A DNA stretch of 64,000 bases from Anaspis maculata (taxonomy: Eukaryota; Arthropoda; Insecta; Coleoptera; Scraptiidae). Under the pieces are notes generated by a model. The model was not told the DNA's origin, did no database searches, and saw only the letters and a program-made list of their open reading frames with translations. Positions 21,001 to 32,689 of this stretch are shown here, one piece after another. The DNA lies in contig OX421965.1 in the NCBI GenBank assembly GCA_949128115.1, positions 53,562,012 through 53,626,011 of the forward strand. Reading direction: 5' to 3'. The position numbers and the translations under genes are program-made. Numbering within the stretch: position 1 is the first letter of the stretch; every line of letters begins with the position of its first letter.

Positions 21001-21372
21001 GTTGGCGACAGGTTGGCGATACGCATTACGAAAATAAATTAATCAGTTTCGGTTGTAATTGACACTTCCGTTGAGTTAGAATTCATCGATAAAATTAAAT
21101 TTCAGTTTATGATGGAAGCTGTTGTCCTTAAAACACAATGCAAGGGGTAAAAGAATACTAACTGTAAAGAATAGAATCGAACGCGGCAACAGCTTACTCC
21201 CATTTGCTCGGACAAGACACTGGTCACCCCAAGGGCCTGACACTATAACGTTACACCTCCGCGTTACACACCCTCGTTACATGTACCGCGAATTCACTCC
21301 CATGTGTGGTTCTGCGTTAGTTGTGTGTTGTGATCTAGGCGCGAGAATAGAAGTTTCACTTGAAAAAATATT
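21001..21372 (+). repeat. Dispersed repeat family R-A, longest copy
   Basis: This copy joins the parts seen separately elsewhere: the 5' part matches 9325-9540, the middle and 3' parts match 10568-10735 and the inverse of 195-362. Repeated CGTTAC motifs at about 21250, 21263 and 21276 are conserved between copies. There is no long frame. It can serve as the provisional reference for the family. Confidence 0.65.
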
Positions 21373-21479
21373 TTGGACTTGGGGAGAAGAGACTTCAGAT
21401 TGAAGATTTCAGTTTTAATTCCGTTCCGAGCAGAACTGTTTTTGTTGTTAGGGCTGGTATTTTATGCGCTTCTCAAGAT

Positions 21480-21905
21480 CATAATAGATAATAATAAAAT
21501 GTCTTTATTGGCGGCATTCAGCTAAACTGAATAAGTCAAAACTCCTCTCCTTAACGTTGCCATTTAGCAGAGGTATGGGGGGGGGGTCAAAAAGTCGGGC
21601 AGCCCACCCAAAATTTGGAAAAAATTTCATCTGCGGCGCACAAGCGATGCACCCTCCGATCCTCCTTCCACAATCCCTCCCTCCGCGCCTTTTCCTTCAA
21701 CTTTGTAAGTGTACCCCACCAATACCAATCTATTACACCAAAACCGCCACTAGGAAGAACCCCAATCCTCTGTGTCCTTCTTCTGATATTGCATGATAAG
21801 ATAATAGGGTACTGGCACACCCAAAGAACAGCCTCTGCGCACGCCTGTGTTCCATGCATGTATGGTAATTTGAAAAGTATGGGGAAAAAGTAATGTGGCC
21901 GCATG
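21480..21905 (-). mobile_element. Possible 3' end of a minus-strand retroelement
   Basis: On the minus strand a 105-codon frame (21904-21587) is followed by AATAAAGACATTTTATTATTA at about 21517-21495 and a degenerate (TTA)n-like tail. That resembles the polyadenylation signal and 3' tail of I-type elements. I do not recognise the protein sequence, so this is a weak call. Confidence 0.35.
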
Positions 21906-24200
21906 GAGAATTCACGATTATTTCTTACAGTGTACGGTATTCCAAAATGATTTCATTGAAGCGGCGCATGTCTAATGCGGGCCAAATTTCGAAAAAGCGA
22001 GAAGGACAATCATTGTTGAACCCTCTGTACAATATAGCCACTATATCTCTGTTATAAGGTATGGACAATGGACGCATGCATACGAAACGAGAATAATAAT
22101 TGATATGAAAGGACTTGATGCTTCAAGCTAATGGAATTTTTGTCGCTCGACGCATAGATCCTGGTGGTGATAGTGCTCGCTGCTGGCATTATAATCTAAT
22201 TGCCCCATGAAATTAGCAACATTACGCTCCATGATGCGAATTAGATGCAAGCTCAGTCTTCCTTATCCAGTATCCGCACCCGCACACACCACATGCACCA
22301 CATTTATACGTTTTCAGGGAGTTAAGCGCGAGCAACAATAAAAATTCTCTCGCACAAAGCAAATGCGCCTGCAAATTACAGCGTCCTACATAGTAAGGTT
22401 GAACGTTTGCCGTTTTGTGCATCAGCAAACTGGGGAAGCATAGTCTTAACTGGCGGACCAGGATTAGCGATAGCTCTCGCGAGGATAATAACAAAAGCTT
22501 CGGATGCACCTGACCTACCCTGCGTCATACTGTTTTAGTGCCAATTTTAATCTGGCGTTCCAATCTAATTAATTTAACGTTCAAACGGAATACTTATTCC
22601 AGATTGATCATGCCTTTTATTACGCGCATTCTGCCGGGCTAAAATATTACTTGAATTTATTAGGTGCCCCGGAAGCTGATTCGGGAAATATGAAACAAAG
22701 TCGAAGAAAATCGGCCTTCATATCCGTCTGCCCCCATATAAATCTGAATTAACTTTGAGAATCGAGACTTTCGAGTGGCGCACGCCCAATTTGATTTATT
22801 CTGTTTATTGGAGGTACTGCTGCGTGAAAGAACGCGCACCCTATGACTCTGGGCCAATTGGAAATATATTGAAAAAGTTTCCTGCGTCTTCAATTCCTTT
22901 TCACCTTAATCACTCATGTCAGATTCGTGTATTTCGTTTATTATGTGATTTTTTTCTTCCTGCTTTCCGTCGCGCGCGGTAATTGAGTTCTTTTTCAGTG
23001 GAAAGTTTTGATAACCGCTGTTTCCGCACGCGCACGGCCTTTGCAGGCTGAAACCGTCAGCAATACAACGGCGTCGAATTTGTTGAGAAAAAAAAAGAGT
23101 ATTATTCGCCCCTTTTGGATGAAAGCCACGCACATTTCTCTTTCATGACGCACGGATATGAGAGAAAACAACAAAATGCGAAACCACCATTGCAGAGGGG
23201 GCGCTACAAGAGTGCGTCGTCAAAGTGTCGCAGACCCATTGTATGGGTCCTTGAAGCGCGCCCCGAACAGGCTGCTCGGACTCTCGTATTTGGGAATAAT
23301 CCAGGGTTTTCAGCTTGAAAATCTTCATCCACCGCGGCCCGTCGCCCATTGTCTTCGGTACGTCACAAAGGGATCAATACGGCCTTCAACAAGTAGAACT
23401 CGACGGAGCTTTCCGTCCCTTCCTCTTAGCAAGAGATGAAAATTGCACTCCTAGGTCTAATTCTCTAGTAAAAGTGGTTGCGTCTTGAATTTCCTCAAAA
23501 GTACTTACACATCTTACGACTGCTGTACGCACAGAAGTGCTCGACAGATTCCCCATGAATTTGGTACTGGTTCTTTATAACTGAAACTTCAACTGTACAA
23601 TCACACACTATCTAATTACTGGATGCTATACTAATTCACAACAATTAACAAAACAATGGAATACTGTTGTTGCTACTGACTTCGCAGTCTTGAAAGCATT
23701 CGTCGCTAATGTACCTAAATTCAACTGCTTGCTAGGATCCGAAACCGTTCCTTATAAATAAATCCGCTCATCTCGAGGCTCATCCATTCCAGAAAGTTTT
23801 GGTGCCTTTTCGGAAAGTTCTCGTTCCGATTATATCGTTCCAGAATTTATTTTGGGATCTTTTCCATACCATAAAAGTCTAGCTTCCGAGATTTTCAAGA
23901 AAGTTTTCGACGGACGGCTCCTCCGCCAATTGTGTCTTATCCTCAAGTTGGAGTCTCCAGCAAATATCGCAACAGTGAGCTATATTCCGCACCCTACGGA
24001 ACGTATAACATGATGGGCATTCAGTTTAAGGCTGCACAGTGCAATAAATTAGAATGGTGGTTGAGCAGAGGGATCTCAGCTTGATAGATTGAGGCTCCAG
24101 TTTTATCAAGTCAAAACTCTGAACTGACTAGGACTTTATTTTGTGGTTACCTCGCTTCTTAACTCATCGGCTTGCTTTATAGACGAAAGTATCAACCGGC
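21906..24200. other. About 2.3 kb without a supportable gene
   Basis: Sequence complexity is normal and several short chance frames occur on both strands. I recognise no repeat ends, domains or RNA genes. TAATTA/AATTAA strings near 22550-22600 are of the kind bound by homeodomain proteins, but they are common in AT-rich DNA. Confidence 0.35.
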
Positions 24201-24202
24201 TA

Positions 24203-24505
24203 GGCCAGTCAAATTTTTCCGTTCGAGGGAAAAAAACTGTTGGAGTTTTGGAAGTTTGATAGAGTCGCTCGCTATAAGGTATACTGAAACATACTAAAAG
24301 TCCCCACCTCTACCTGTTGCGCTTGAACCGTCATCTTGGGAAAATGGCCTTCGATCAAGTTTTTCCAAGATGGCCGCTCAAGCGCAACAAGTAGAGTTGG
24401 GGACTTCCGTATGTTTATCAGTAGGTATCCTTCAGCGAACATATCTGTCGAATTTCCAAGACTCCGACAGTTTCTTCTCTCTACTTTTCCTTATTTGACT
24501 GGCTT
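24203..24505. mobile_element. Palindromic MITE-like element with about 140-bp arms
   Basis: The left arm (GGCCAGTCAAATTTTTCC onward) pairs with a right arm ending in TTATTTGACTGGCTT. Shared inner blocks are CTACCTGTTGCGCTTGA and its inverse TCAAGCGCAACAAGTAGAG, with ATGGCC at the centre near 24350. A single-arm relative lies at 27125-27267. There is no coding content. The structure suits a foldback MITE. Confidence 0.8.
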
Positions 24506-25020
24506 CAATTTTCAAAGTCAAATTTGAGGACTCATAACTTTCAAATTAATAGATTAATCTTGATCTTTCCTTCAGCAGTGTGAAGGTAATATTTTTATGC
24601 GTCAAGTGTGCTTCACTACTTTCATTTTGCATCGTTACTGTTTGTTATACAGGGTGGATTTCAACATTTTAATTTGATTGTTTTGTACTCACTATTTATT
24701 TGGATTAGGCACACATTTGGTTCAGGGTATATGAACCCCATACTGTTGTTGGATAATCTTTGGACCTCTGTATATCTTTTGCTACTATCTCTTAACTCAA
24801 AATGTTTACTTCAGAACCAATCGACAACACTTTTTGGACTCAGCTGTTGTTCTTTTAGTTTAATTCATATCAAGCATTCCAGAAGGTCGCAAAGGGCACA
24901 ATACTGTTGAAATCTTGTCTTGTAAATAGTATGTAAAAATCACAACTGATTGATATTCAATAAATTCCTTTACTCTGCCCTGTTGGGAATGCCAAACTAA
25001 GAAACAGAATTTTTGCTCAA
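24506..25020. other. No gene seen; ACAGGGTGG repeat terminus at 24651
   Basis: ATACAGGGTGG at 24650-24660 looks like the start of a plus-oriented repeat, comparable with the ends at 7070, 13090 and 58710. No partner end was found. Confidence 0.4.
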
Positions 25021-26815
25021 TTAACCCATATGGTCCGGAAAAAAAAATTTTCGCAAGCGAAAATTTTTCTTGAAATTCTGTTTTTTTAAGCAGAGTGGAA
25101 TTACAGAAAAATATGAAAAAAAATCTTCGAGTGTTGTAATCAGTTGAAAAATGCTGTCCTTTTAAAAGGACGGTAGGGCTATCCACTACTATGAAATATG
25201 AATTTTTTGATAACATCAAAACGACTGAAAAATGTTCCATTGCACTTCAATTAACATAAAATTATCAATATAAAACAAAAAACATCAAGAAATATCAATC
25301 ATTGAAGGAAAACCTAAACAAACATCATTTTGCAAACAAAAATAAATTTTGAGTGTGGTAAAAAATGAAACAATGTTTGAGATACTAGCCGACATAACAT
25401 TTTTGCACATAAAATTGTCTTTTTTATGGCATACCTCGCATTGCCGGTGATTTTTGAAGTATAGAACTACATGTGCGGTCTAATTTGTCGTAGCGAAAAA
25501 CTCGTGCAAATTTCTGGGTGGTTTCGGAGGTCTTCTTTTTTGTCATTCTATTGTTAGTTTCCAGCAGCTTTGTATACATAGATCTTTGGAACTCTAATTA
25601 GTCGAGATTTCCGCCATTATTTTTATATAGTCGCTAAGATTTTTGCATAGTAATATCAATGCAGTGAGTAAATGGTGATGGAGAATACCATTTTCCCCTC
25701 TGACTGAAACTCTGTCTTGGCCTTGATTTTGATCATCACGATCTACACCGCCCATATTCTCGGAGTATGATTATATCGGTAGTGGTTGATCTACGTGATT
25801 GTGTTTTTTCTTCTGATTACGAGAACCTCTTTATTTTCCTCCGGTGGAAAAATTTTCAGACCATTGGAAGCTACACCATAACAATCTCATCATCAGCCAG
25901 AGCATGCTCAAAATAACCCCTTTCCTTTACTATGGATGCGCTTTGGATGATTTCTACTCTAAAATCCAGTTTTCCGATATTGTACCAGTATCTTTTATGT
26001 TGCTCAATTTCAATTCTTTGAGGAAAGAGAAGGTGAGACAATATCGAAATAAAAATGAAATAAGCCGTATGGAAACATTTGTGGGATATCTGAATTTTGT
26101 AGTAGGTACCTACTATACTGATGATCCAAGTCCCAGATGTTTGCTTGGTACGAAGGTAAAAATAGACAATAATGCTTAGCCGCAAAGCTCCAATCCAAAA
26201 CATATAGCCCAAATTCGGCTCTGCGTTGCGCTTCTGGCAAATTGTTTGGTTCAATGAAATTTTCATCTGCTGAATCTTCATCCGTATCGCACTCATCGTT
26301 TGTATTTCCGAGAAAAGAATTGCTGTTTCTTCTGAAATATCTCCAATACATCCTTCTTGATTTCTTTCAGTAACTGTGCTATGGTAAGGGGCTTTTTCAA
26401 ATAGGTGAAATAAAAACGACATCATTGTAGTTCATAGTAGTGGATAGACCTACCGTCCTTTATAAAGGACACCGTTTTTTTCGCCTAGAACGGTTTGAAA
26501 AAAATTCAAGTTTTGGTAGCAGGCAAGTTACTTGATCTTTGAAGTACCCAAATATAGAAAAAAATTGATCATAAACTGCTATTAACAGTAAAATATACCT
26601 ACCTCTGGTTATTCATAGTAAAAGTCAACAACAAACAAAAGGGCACCACACAAGCAAATTCAGTAATTATAACGAACTAGTGATATAAATGGGCTCTCAA
26701 TACTTGAAGTTTGTTATGTACTGACTTGATCTGTTTATACTAGTAATAGAAGTTGATTATTGTAAAAAAGACTTTTACCGTCCTTTATAAAGGACGGTCG
26801 GGCTATATGGGTTAA
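25021..26815. mobile_element. piggyBac-like element relic (25025-26811), TTAA-flanked
   Basis: TTAA occurs at 25021-25024 and 26812-26815. Directly inside are CCCATATGGTCCGG and, inverted at the right end, CCCATATAGCCCGACC. TTAA duplications with CCC-starting ends are the known signature of piggyBac elements. The right end carries a 22-base palindrome ACCGTCCTTTATAAAGGACGGT, and related palindromes sit at 25155-25177 and about 26454-26470. A minus-strand fragment encodes an acidic DECDTDEDSADENF stretch like a piggyBac N terminus. No full transposase frame exists. Confidence 0.7.
26010..26351 (-). pseudogene. Possible piggyBac-type transposase N-terminal fragment
   Basis: A 113-codon frame beginning at 26351 contains an acidic segment (DECDTDEDSADENF, residues about 19-32) followed by aromatic-rich sequence. 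piggyBac transposases begin with a similar acidic region, and the frame lies within a TTAA-bounded element. The DDBD catalytic domain is not visible. Length and similarity are too weak for a firm call. Confidence 0.3.
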
Positions 26816-27124
26816 AAAAAAAACATTAGAATATTTTCTCAACATTTTTTTTATCCCAACTGTCACGTTTAGCTTTGATGTGCACTGCCAACATCTTCAC
26901 AAAATTAGAAGACAATATCTTATCCAGCCATAGGCGAAAAATCGCTAATTTCTTCGATTGTTTCTTTGTTAAGTCAATTTTATTGATATTAACAGATGCA
27001 AGAAAAAAATCAGCATGGAACACTCTTTGTAGACAATTTCATACGATTGATTTTTTCATGACACCCAAATTGATATCTCTGATGGTTAGCGCGATATCAG
27101 CAGAAAACTGGATCGCAGGACCAA

Positions 27125-27267
27125 TTTTTCCAATATGGCGGCTCGAGCGCAACAGGTAGAATTGGGAACTTCCACTATGTTTATCAGTATACCTTAGTAA
27201 ACATTTCTGAAAAATTCACAAAACTCCGACAGTCTTTTCCCTCTAGCTTTTCTCATTTGACTGGCCT
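27125..27267 (+). repeat. Single-arm relative of the 24.2-kb palindrome
   Basis: TTTTTCCAATATGGCGGCTC, GAGCGCAACAGGTAGA and CATTTGACTGGCC match the right arm of 24203-24505 in the same order and orientation. The opposite arm is absent here. Confidence 0.75.
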
Positions 27268-28435
27268 GGACAGCTTCAAGTCAATATTGCATTCTTGAGA
27301 TTTTGCAATAATAACTTCTTTACCTTTTTTTTTGTTTAATCATCACTAAGGATTTTAGGTTGTTACTGGGAATGTTTTGTCAGCCCGAAAATTGAAATTA
27401 TGAAACTATTTTGTTGGATTAATTGACACGTCCGCAAAAAATTGAGTGTCACATATGTCAAAGCAGGTGTTCATGTACGATGTCAAAGCAAGATGCGAAG
27501 CTCCCAGGAACTATGAATCGTGGAATAGGGTCCTTGCATGAATTTTATATATAGACGATTACTTCATAAAAACATTCAAAACGTTATCCACAATAATTTT
27601 CGCCCAGAAATTTTTTTCAAAAAATTGGTTTTTCAATGAAGATCAAAGTTGAAATTGTTTTTCGCGCCAAAAACGCGGTCGCTTCTACAATGACCTTGTA
27701 TGACCACGATGACGTCAACCCGAGAGTTCTATTTTTTGTTTGCAAGTTCTTTTCTTTGCGAGGTTGCAGCCCTGCGCCCTGAAACCCCGCGAAAATTCAA
27801 ATTTTTTTTATTTCACAGACCTATTTCAATTTTGGAGCCGCAAACAGCGCCGTCGACCTTGCTCACGTGTCAGGGCCGTCCCCAAGCTCGTGCTGCGCGC
27901 TTTTTAGCCTGAATTGAGCGTCAGCCCCACAGACGTCTGAGACGGTGACAGTGAGATTATGTCAAACCAAAAAGATTATGTGATTATGATTGGCCTCAGC
28001 CCGGGGCACGATGACGTCATCTCGCAGCTGACACATCGGTGCATGGAAGTTGCATGCCCAACAGTTTTTGTGTTTTAAATTTACAAAATAAAATAATATA
28101 TCAAGATTTTCGAAAAACCGTTTAGTCTGTGGTGCTATTTGGCTACCAAAGCATCATTGGAAGCAAACAAAAAATCGTGCAAGAACCCTATTGCGACCAG
28201 TCATTCGATGATCAGATAGTTTTTTTATTGAGCTGTTGCATCAACCGTCGGAACCTTATGGCTAGACAGATAGGAGCCGGGAGTCTCTCTTTGCCCTCAG
28301 CAGTAATAGTAATGATGCATTTCCCGTCTCGGTATGTGGGTAATATCCTCGGTAATATCCTATCTTTCAACTTACCATCGTCACTTGATGTTGCATTGTT
28401 GCCATTTGCATTGCTGCCAATCGGCAACAGTAAGC
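27268..28435. other. No gene seen
   Basis: About 1.2 kb of mixed composition with somewhat higher GC around 27770-28040. The 70-codon frame at 27700 and the 144-codon frame starting at 28129 show no domain, and the second runs into the repeat at 28436. Confidence 0.35.
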
Positions 28436-29024
28436 CAGCAGTCACACTGGGGCCACTACCGCCCACTAGTCGCACCACCCCTAATCACCACCCACTACCA
28501 CCAAACAAAATGATCGGCTATGGTCTCACTGAGCCACTGCTAACCACCGTTTCCTCCTCCTGAATTTGACATATCAATTGTCACTTCTTATGATGCCAAC
28601 CTTATAGCGCTCCGCTCATGACACTAGTGCTGTGATTGCTCTGTTCGTTTTCGCGAATATCACACAGTACACATCTAGAGAGCAGCGCTTATGGAAGCAG
28701 TATGAGATAGATAGATAGATACACACATTGGTTTGTGCATACACCAGTCGGTCACGGCCACGTCAACAAAAATCAATGATCATCATGTAGCCACTATACA
28801 GAACGAAAAATCCTAGACAAGAAATGGCATTGCGAAAAGTTTTTGTGCATGCGTATTGAACCACCGACCACCACTTTGGAAATTTCAAACACGTGGTCTC
28901 CGGTAATCACAAGCACAAGGGGTGGTTGCAATGTGACCAGCGCCATTACAGTGCGTGTGTTGATTTTTGGTTGATAGTAGTGGGTGGCAGTGGGTGGTAG
29001 TGGGTGGCTCCAGTGTGACTGCTG
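28436..29024. mobile_element. Possible TIR element with CAGTCACACTGG ends
   Basis: The left end reads CAGCAGTCACACTGG, then GGCCACTACC and CACCACCCACTACC. The right end is the inverse (GGGTGGTAGTGGGTGGCTCC, CAGTGTGACTGCTG). An inverted relative of the left end lies at 44262-44391. The interior has no long frame and a (GATA)n tract near 28709. I found no matching target duplication, so the pairing of these ends is provisional. Confidence 0.55.
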
Positions 29025-30104
29025 CCTAACAATAAGCTCTGAAGGGTTAATTCGATGTTTTTTTTTTGCGCCGAACAAAACAAGCGAACTGTAGTATAGG
29101 TACAAAGACAATGTGATTATCGTAATATAACCAGCAAGAGCAACAAAAATTTAAAATGAGTAAAATTCAATTTCACGAAAGAGCGACTCTTGTTTTGCAA
29201 AATGATGCCCCCTCTACTCTTATTCTTTGTAGGCGAACAATCCTTTTAATCACAAGCAACAGAACAGTCACGAAATAAACAAGTTGTGTAGTTTCCGCAG
29301 GCAGTATAATTTTCATCCAGAACCAGTTAAGTGGACCTTTTATCCTAAACAGGCCAAAAATGTGGCAGCCATTGCGCGCGGTATATTATGTCTCTCCTCC
29401 AGCACAGTAATAAATTTTACGGTTCATTTAATTATCCATTTTCGCTACGCTGCAAATTGCTTGGCCATTTTAATTGAATAGATGAAAGCTTTTAAGCCAA
29501 CAGAGTTCGCAATCGGTTGTCCGGCAGTAATTTCCGGGAGTTTTTCCTGAAAATAGTATACGTATTTACCCCTTTGCTGGCAGTTGCTTTGAGCTTCAAT
29601 GAAAATTCGCAGTGTTTGTATCGTGCAGAGTTTTCTCGTGGACGCGAAATTGCAGACGTTCGCAGACTGAGACTAAAAGAATTTCATCTGCAAAACAGCA
29701 CAACAATTTTCAAGTCTTAGGATACCTTCGTTTGGAAATAGCCAGTTTCAAAAATACTCAACCTGTAGACCGTATCGATGGTGAGCTTTTGTTGAGAATG
29801 ATTCCAAAATCTTCTCTAAATATTTATATTCTCGTATAACGTCCATGTAATGATTGTCTAAAATCGACTACTTGTTTGCATATTGCAAATTTTCATTCTA
29901 AAGTTCAGAGTGCTTGTCAACTTCCCAGGCATAGAAGATTGGCTATCGATTAACGCATCTACCAGATCTATAGCCTTATTCCCAAAGAAGTACCTAGTTC
30001 TCATGATTAACATACAAAGCGCAGCTATAAAAGAGTCGTTTCCATCGAGGAAAATCTACTGAAAAGAAGCCGCCACACTTAAATATATATCTTCATGTGA
30101 CTTA
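29025..30104. other. No gene seen
   Basis: About 1.1 kb of apparently unique DNA. AT-rich strings such as TTAATTATCCATTT near 29430 are the only notable elements. No coding evidence. Confidence 0.35.
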
Positions 30105-31525
30105 TACTGCCTTCCAAAAAAAAGTGCAACACCATGAAGCCGTGGATCAATTTTATTCAAATATTCGCAAAACATGTGTTTTAACAATAGAAACAAACGA
30201 TTAGATTCTGGAAATCGTAATACAAGGAACTTCAGAAAAAATTAATAATGTGTCGCTCCTCCACGATTTGCCCGACACTCATTAACCCTACGAGGCATGC
30301 TTTCAATCAAGTGGTCGATTGCCGCTTGTGACAAGCCATCCCATGCCTCTTGCAAGGCCATACGGAGATCTTCCAAGTTGTTGGGAGGATGGCGTAATTG
30401 CCCCACCTTTCTTCCCATCATATCCCACACGTGTTCGATGGGCGACAAATCAGGAGAGCAAGCAGGCCATGGAAGCACGTCAACGTGTGCATCTTCCAGG
30501 AACTGCATTGAAGCTCTTGCCGTATGAGGACGTGCATTGTCTTGCTGGAAAATAGGGTTGTTGAGCCCCTGAAGGTATGGAAGGCAAACGGGTTCCAGCA
30601 CACTCGCGATGTAAGATGCAGCTGTCATAGTGCCCTCAATGAACACCAATGGTGACCTGCTTCCATGGCATATTGCTCCCCAAACCATCAATCCGGGTGT
30701 ACGGGCAGTGTGTCGCTCGGCAAAAAATTCGGAATTATGCCGTTCCCCACGAAAGCGCCTCACCCTCCCCCGGCCGTCATGAGCCCAAAGACAAAAGCGG
30801 GACTCGTCACTGAAGACCACCCGATGCCATTCTTGGACCCAGTTTCTGCGCTCATTGCACCACTCCAATCTTCTGGCCCGGTGAACAGGAGTGAGGGGAA
30901 GGGTTAGCAGCGGACAATAAGAGCTTAGCCCAAAAGACCTAATTCTTCTATAGACCGTGCTCATTGAGATTGGGCGTTCTATAGCTGCAACCCACTCGTT
31001 TCCGACTGCTCGGGTTGTCGTAAATTGGTCTCTTACAGCCGCTACTCGAAGACGTTGATCTTGACGTACCGTGGAGGCTCTACGACGACCAGATCCATTC
31101 CGTCGCCGATAATTGGCCTCCTCGTTCCATCTCCGCCACCATCTCATCACAGTCGAAGCATTGCAACCAACAAGTCTCGCAATTCTTCGATACGAAATCC
31201 CCTCATTTTTTAAGCCAATAATCTGTCTCTTCTGGAACTCGGTTAAATGATGGTACTGCCGAGGTTGACGGGCTCTTGGCATTTCAGGACTCTTGGGGTT
31301 CACTATTGAAACTTATTGCAAAAAATGTGGTTTGTAACAACCAGGAAAAACGAAAAACAATTTCTTGTGTTTTACGGTTACCAAGGGAAAAAACAAAACA
31401 ACTACAGCGCCTAGATATCCAGAATGTTAATCATTTGTTAGTGTAGATGAAATACTTGTTTTGTGAAAATTTGATCAAAATCAGCCAACGGCATCGAGGT
31501 GTTGCACTTTTTTTGGAAGGCAGTA
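30105..31525 (-). mobile_element. Tc1-type DNA transposon, apparently intact (30107-31523)
   Basis: The ends are CTGCCTTCCAAAAAAAAGTG at 30107 and its inverse ending at 31523, with weaker inverted similarity continuing to about 75 bases. TA flanks both sides (30105-30106 and 31524-31525), the standard Tc1/mariner duplication. The 1.42-kb interior carries one uninterrupted transposase frame. Length, ends and frame all suit a complete element. The right end has one fewer A in the homopolymer. Confidence 0.93.
30242..31303 (-). CDS. Tc1-family transposase, DD34E
   Basis: This 353-residue frame is about normal for Tc1-family enzymes and has no internal stop. Residues 19-60 form a helix-turn-helix (GISYRRIARLVGCNASTVMR), followed by a basic SGRRR linker and a second DNA-binding helix set to about 125 (STVYRRIRSFGL). 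The catalytic domain has D166 (VVFSDESRF), D255 (QQDNARPH) and E290 (SPDLSPIEHVW); 34 residues separate the last two, defining DD34E. Methionine 8 is a possible alternative start. The enzyme would bind the terminal repeats and catalyse cut-and-paste transposition into TA. All visible catalytic residues are present. Confidence 0.93.
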   Translation of the reverse strand: MNPKSPEMPRARQPRQYHHLTEFQKRQIIGLKNEGISYRRIARLVGCNASTVMRWWRRWNEEANYRRRNGSGRRRASTVRQDQRLRVAAVRDQFTTTRAVGNEWVAAIERPISMSTVYRRIRSFGLSSYCPLLTLPLTPVHRARRLEWCNERRNWVQEWHRVVFSDESRFCLWAHDGRGRVRRFRGERHNSEFFAERHTARTPGLMVWGAICHGSRSPLVFIEGTMTAASYIASVLEPVCLPYLQGLNNPIFQQDNARPHTARASMQFLEDAHVDVLPWPACSPDLSPIEHVWDMMGRKVGQLRHPPNNLEDLRMALQEAWDGLSQAAIDHLIESMPRRVNECRANRGGATHY

Positions 31526-32174
31526 TATATGAGCAGAATTTTAAGTTATCATCAGGCTACATCAAGCACTGTAGAGATTAATTATATTAGACGCAAAAAC
31601 CAGCGATCAAGTCCGGAAGGACACTGGATGTGGATAGGAGTAATTTCTCGGTCCTCCTCCGACCGTTGCTACCCACAGCCAGCAGCTTCGATGCAGCCAA
31701 TGCCATTTGCATTCAGCCAGAAGTTTGTCGTTAGGTCTCTCGGCTCGATGGGATTTGGAACATTTTTAAACTGTTTAAGTAATTAGAGCGGCGTGCCTGC
31801 GCCTCTGGTAACGCCGATGGCGTTCTTTTTAATTAGCGTCTCTGGCGGATGCCAGTATCAGCACCATTGGGGAAGGATAATGTCGTCTGTTTGTCGCAAC
31901 GGCAATATTGTCTCTCGTAAATGTGTGCTGGTTTCACCCGACCACCACCCCCTCGGAGTCGAGCGAACGATTCCAATAAACCGCGGAACACTTTAATATC
32001 CTTTGCACAACCCGTTTTGGCTTAGGCGAACAATATTTAGACCGCTGAAAAGGGGGTGAAGGGCGTATGATGTGGTCTAAAAAACGCCTAAACAGTATAC
32101 ACACTCAGTTGAAGTCATGGTTCCAAACTTTAATCTTCTTTCGACCTAAACGATGATGACCAATGGACATGTGT
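31526..32174. other. No gene seen; unique-looking sequence
   Basis: About 650 bases of balanced composition. TTTAATTAGC and AAGTAATTAGAG strings occur near 31770-31850. It could be non-coding regulatory DNA, but nothing proves it. Confidence 0.35.
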
Positions 32175-32364
32175 TACACTATTATTTAAGGTGCGTTCAG
32201 TCAGCTTATTTAGCCGCAAGTTTTAATTTTAGTCGCAAGCGCAGCGACGCCCATTGGCTCTTAGGAACCAGCCTCCTCGGAACAGCCAATAAGTGATGCA
32301 GCACTTACGGCTAAAATTAAATTTGCGGCTAAATAAGCTGACTGAACGCACCTATACACTATTA
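32175..32364. mobile_element. 170-bp MITE with 10-bp target duplication
   Basis: The body (32185-32354) has inverted ends sharing GGTGCGTTCAGTCAGCTTAT and TTTAGCCGCAA-like blocks, so nearly 50 bases pair at each end. TACACTATTA occurs at 32175-32184 and 32355-32364 immediately outside. Duplications of 9-10 bases are known from the Mutator-like superfamily. There is no coding capacity. Family membership is inferred from the duplication length only. Confidence 0.82.
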
Positions 32365-32689
32365 CCCAACGTATTGCTACGAGTGGCGAGGGCGAGGCTC
32401 TCGGTGATTCTAAAGTGGTGGAGGTGCTTCTAGAAAATCGTTCTGGACAGATCGTCGAAGTCTCCAAAGCATCCAAGCTCCTACATAAGCAACGGCAGCA
32501 GTGCGACGAGGCAGGTTACAGGTTGAGTTTGCCACGTATAGTAGTAGTTTTTCACAAGATGGTGAAATAAGTGGCCCGAGATCTACGGGCAGATGTGGCC
32601 GACTAGCGGGATGGGTTCGAGGTCTTTTCTTCCTCCGCACTCAGGACCGTGGTTCGGGAAGAAGTGGGCGGCAGGGTCGGTCACGATGC

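Noticed and set aside
28129..28563. 144-codon plus frame
   Set aside because: Its second half crosses the repeat end at 28436, and the composition is Pro-rich only because of CCACTACC units.
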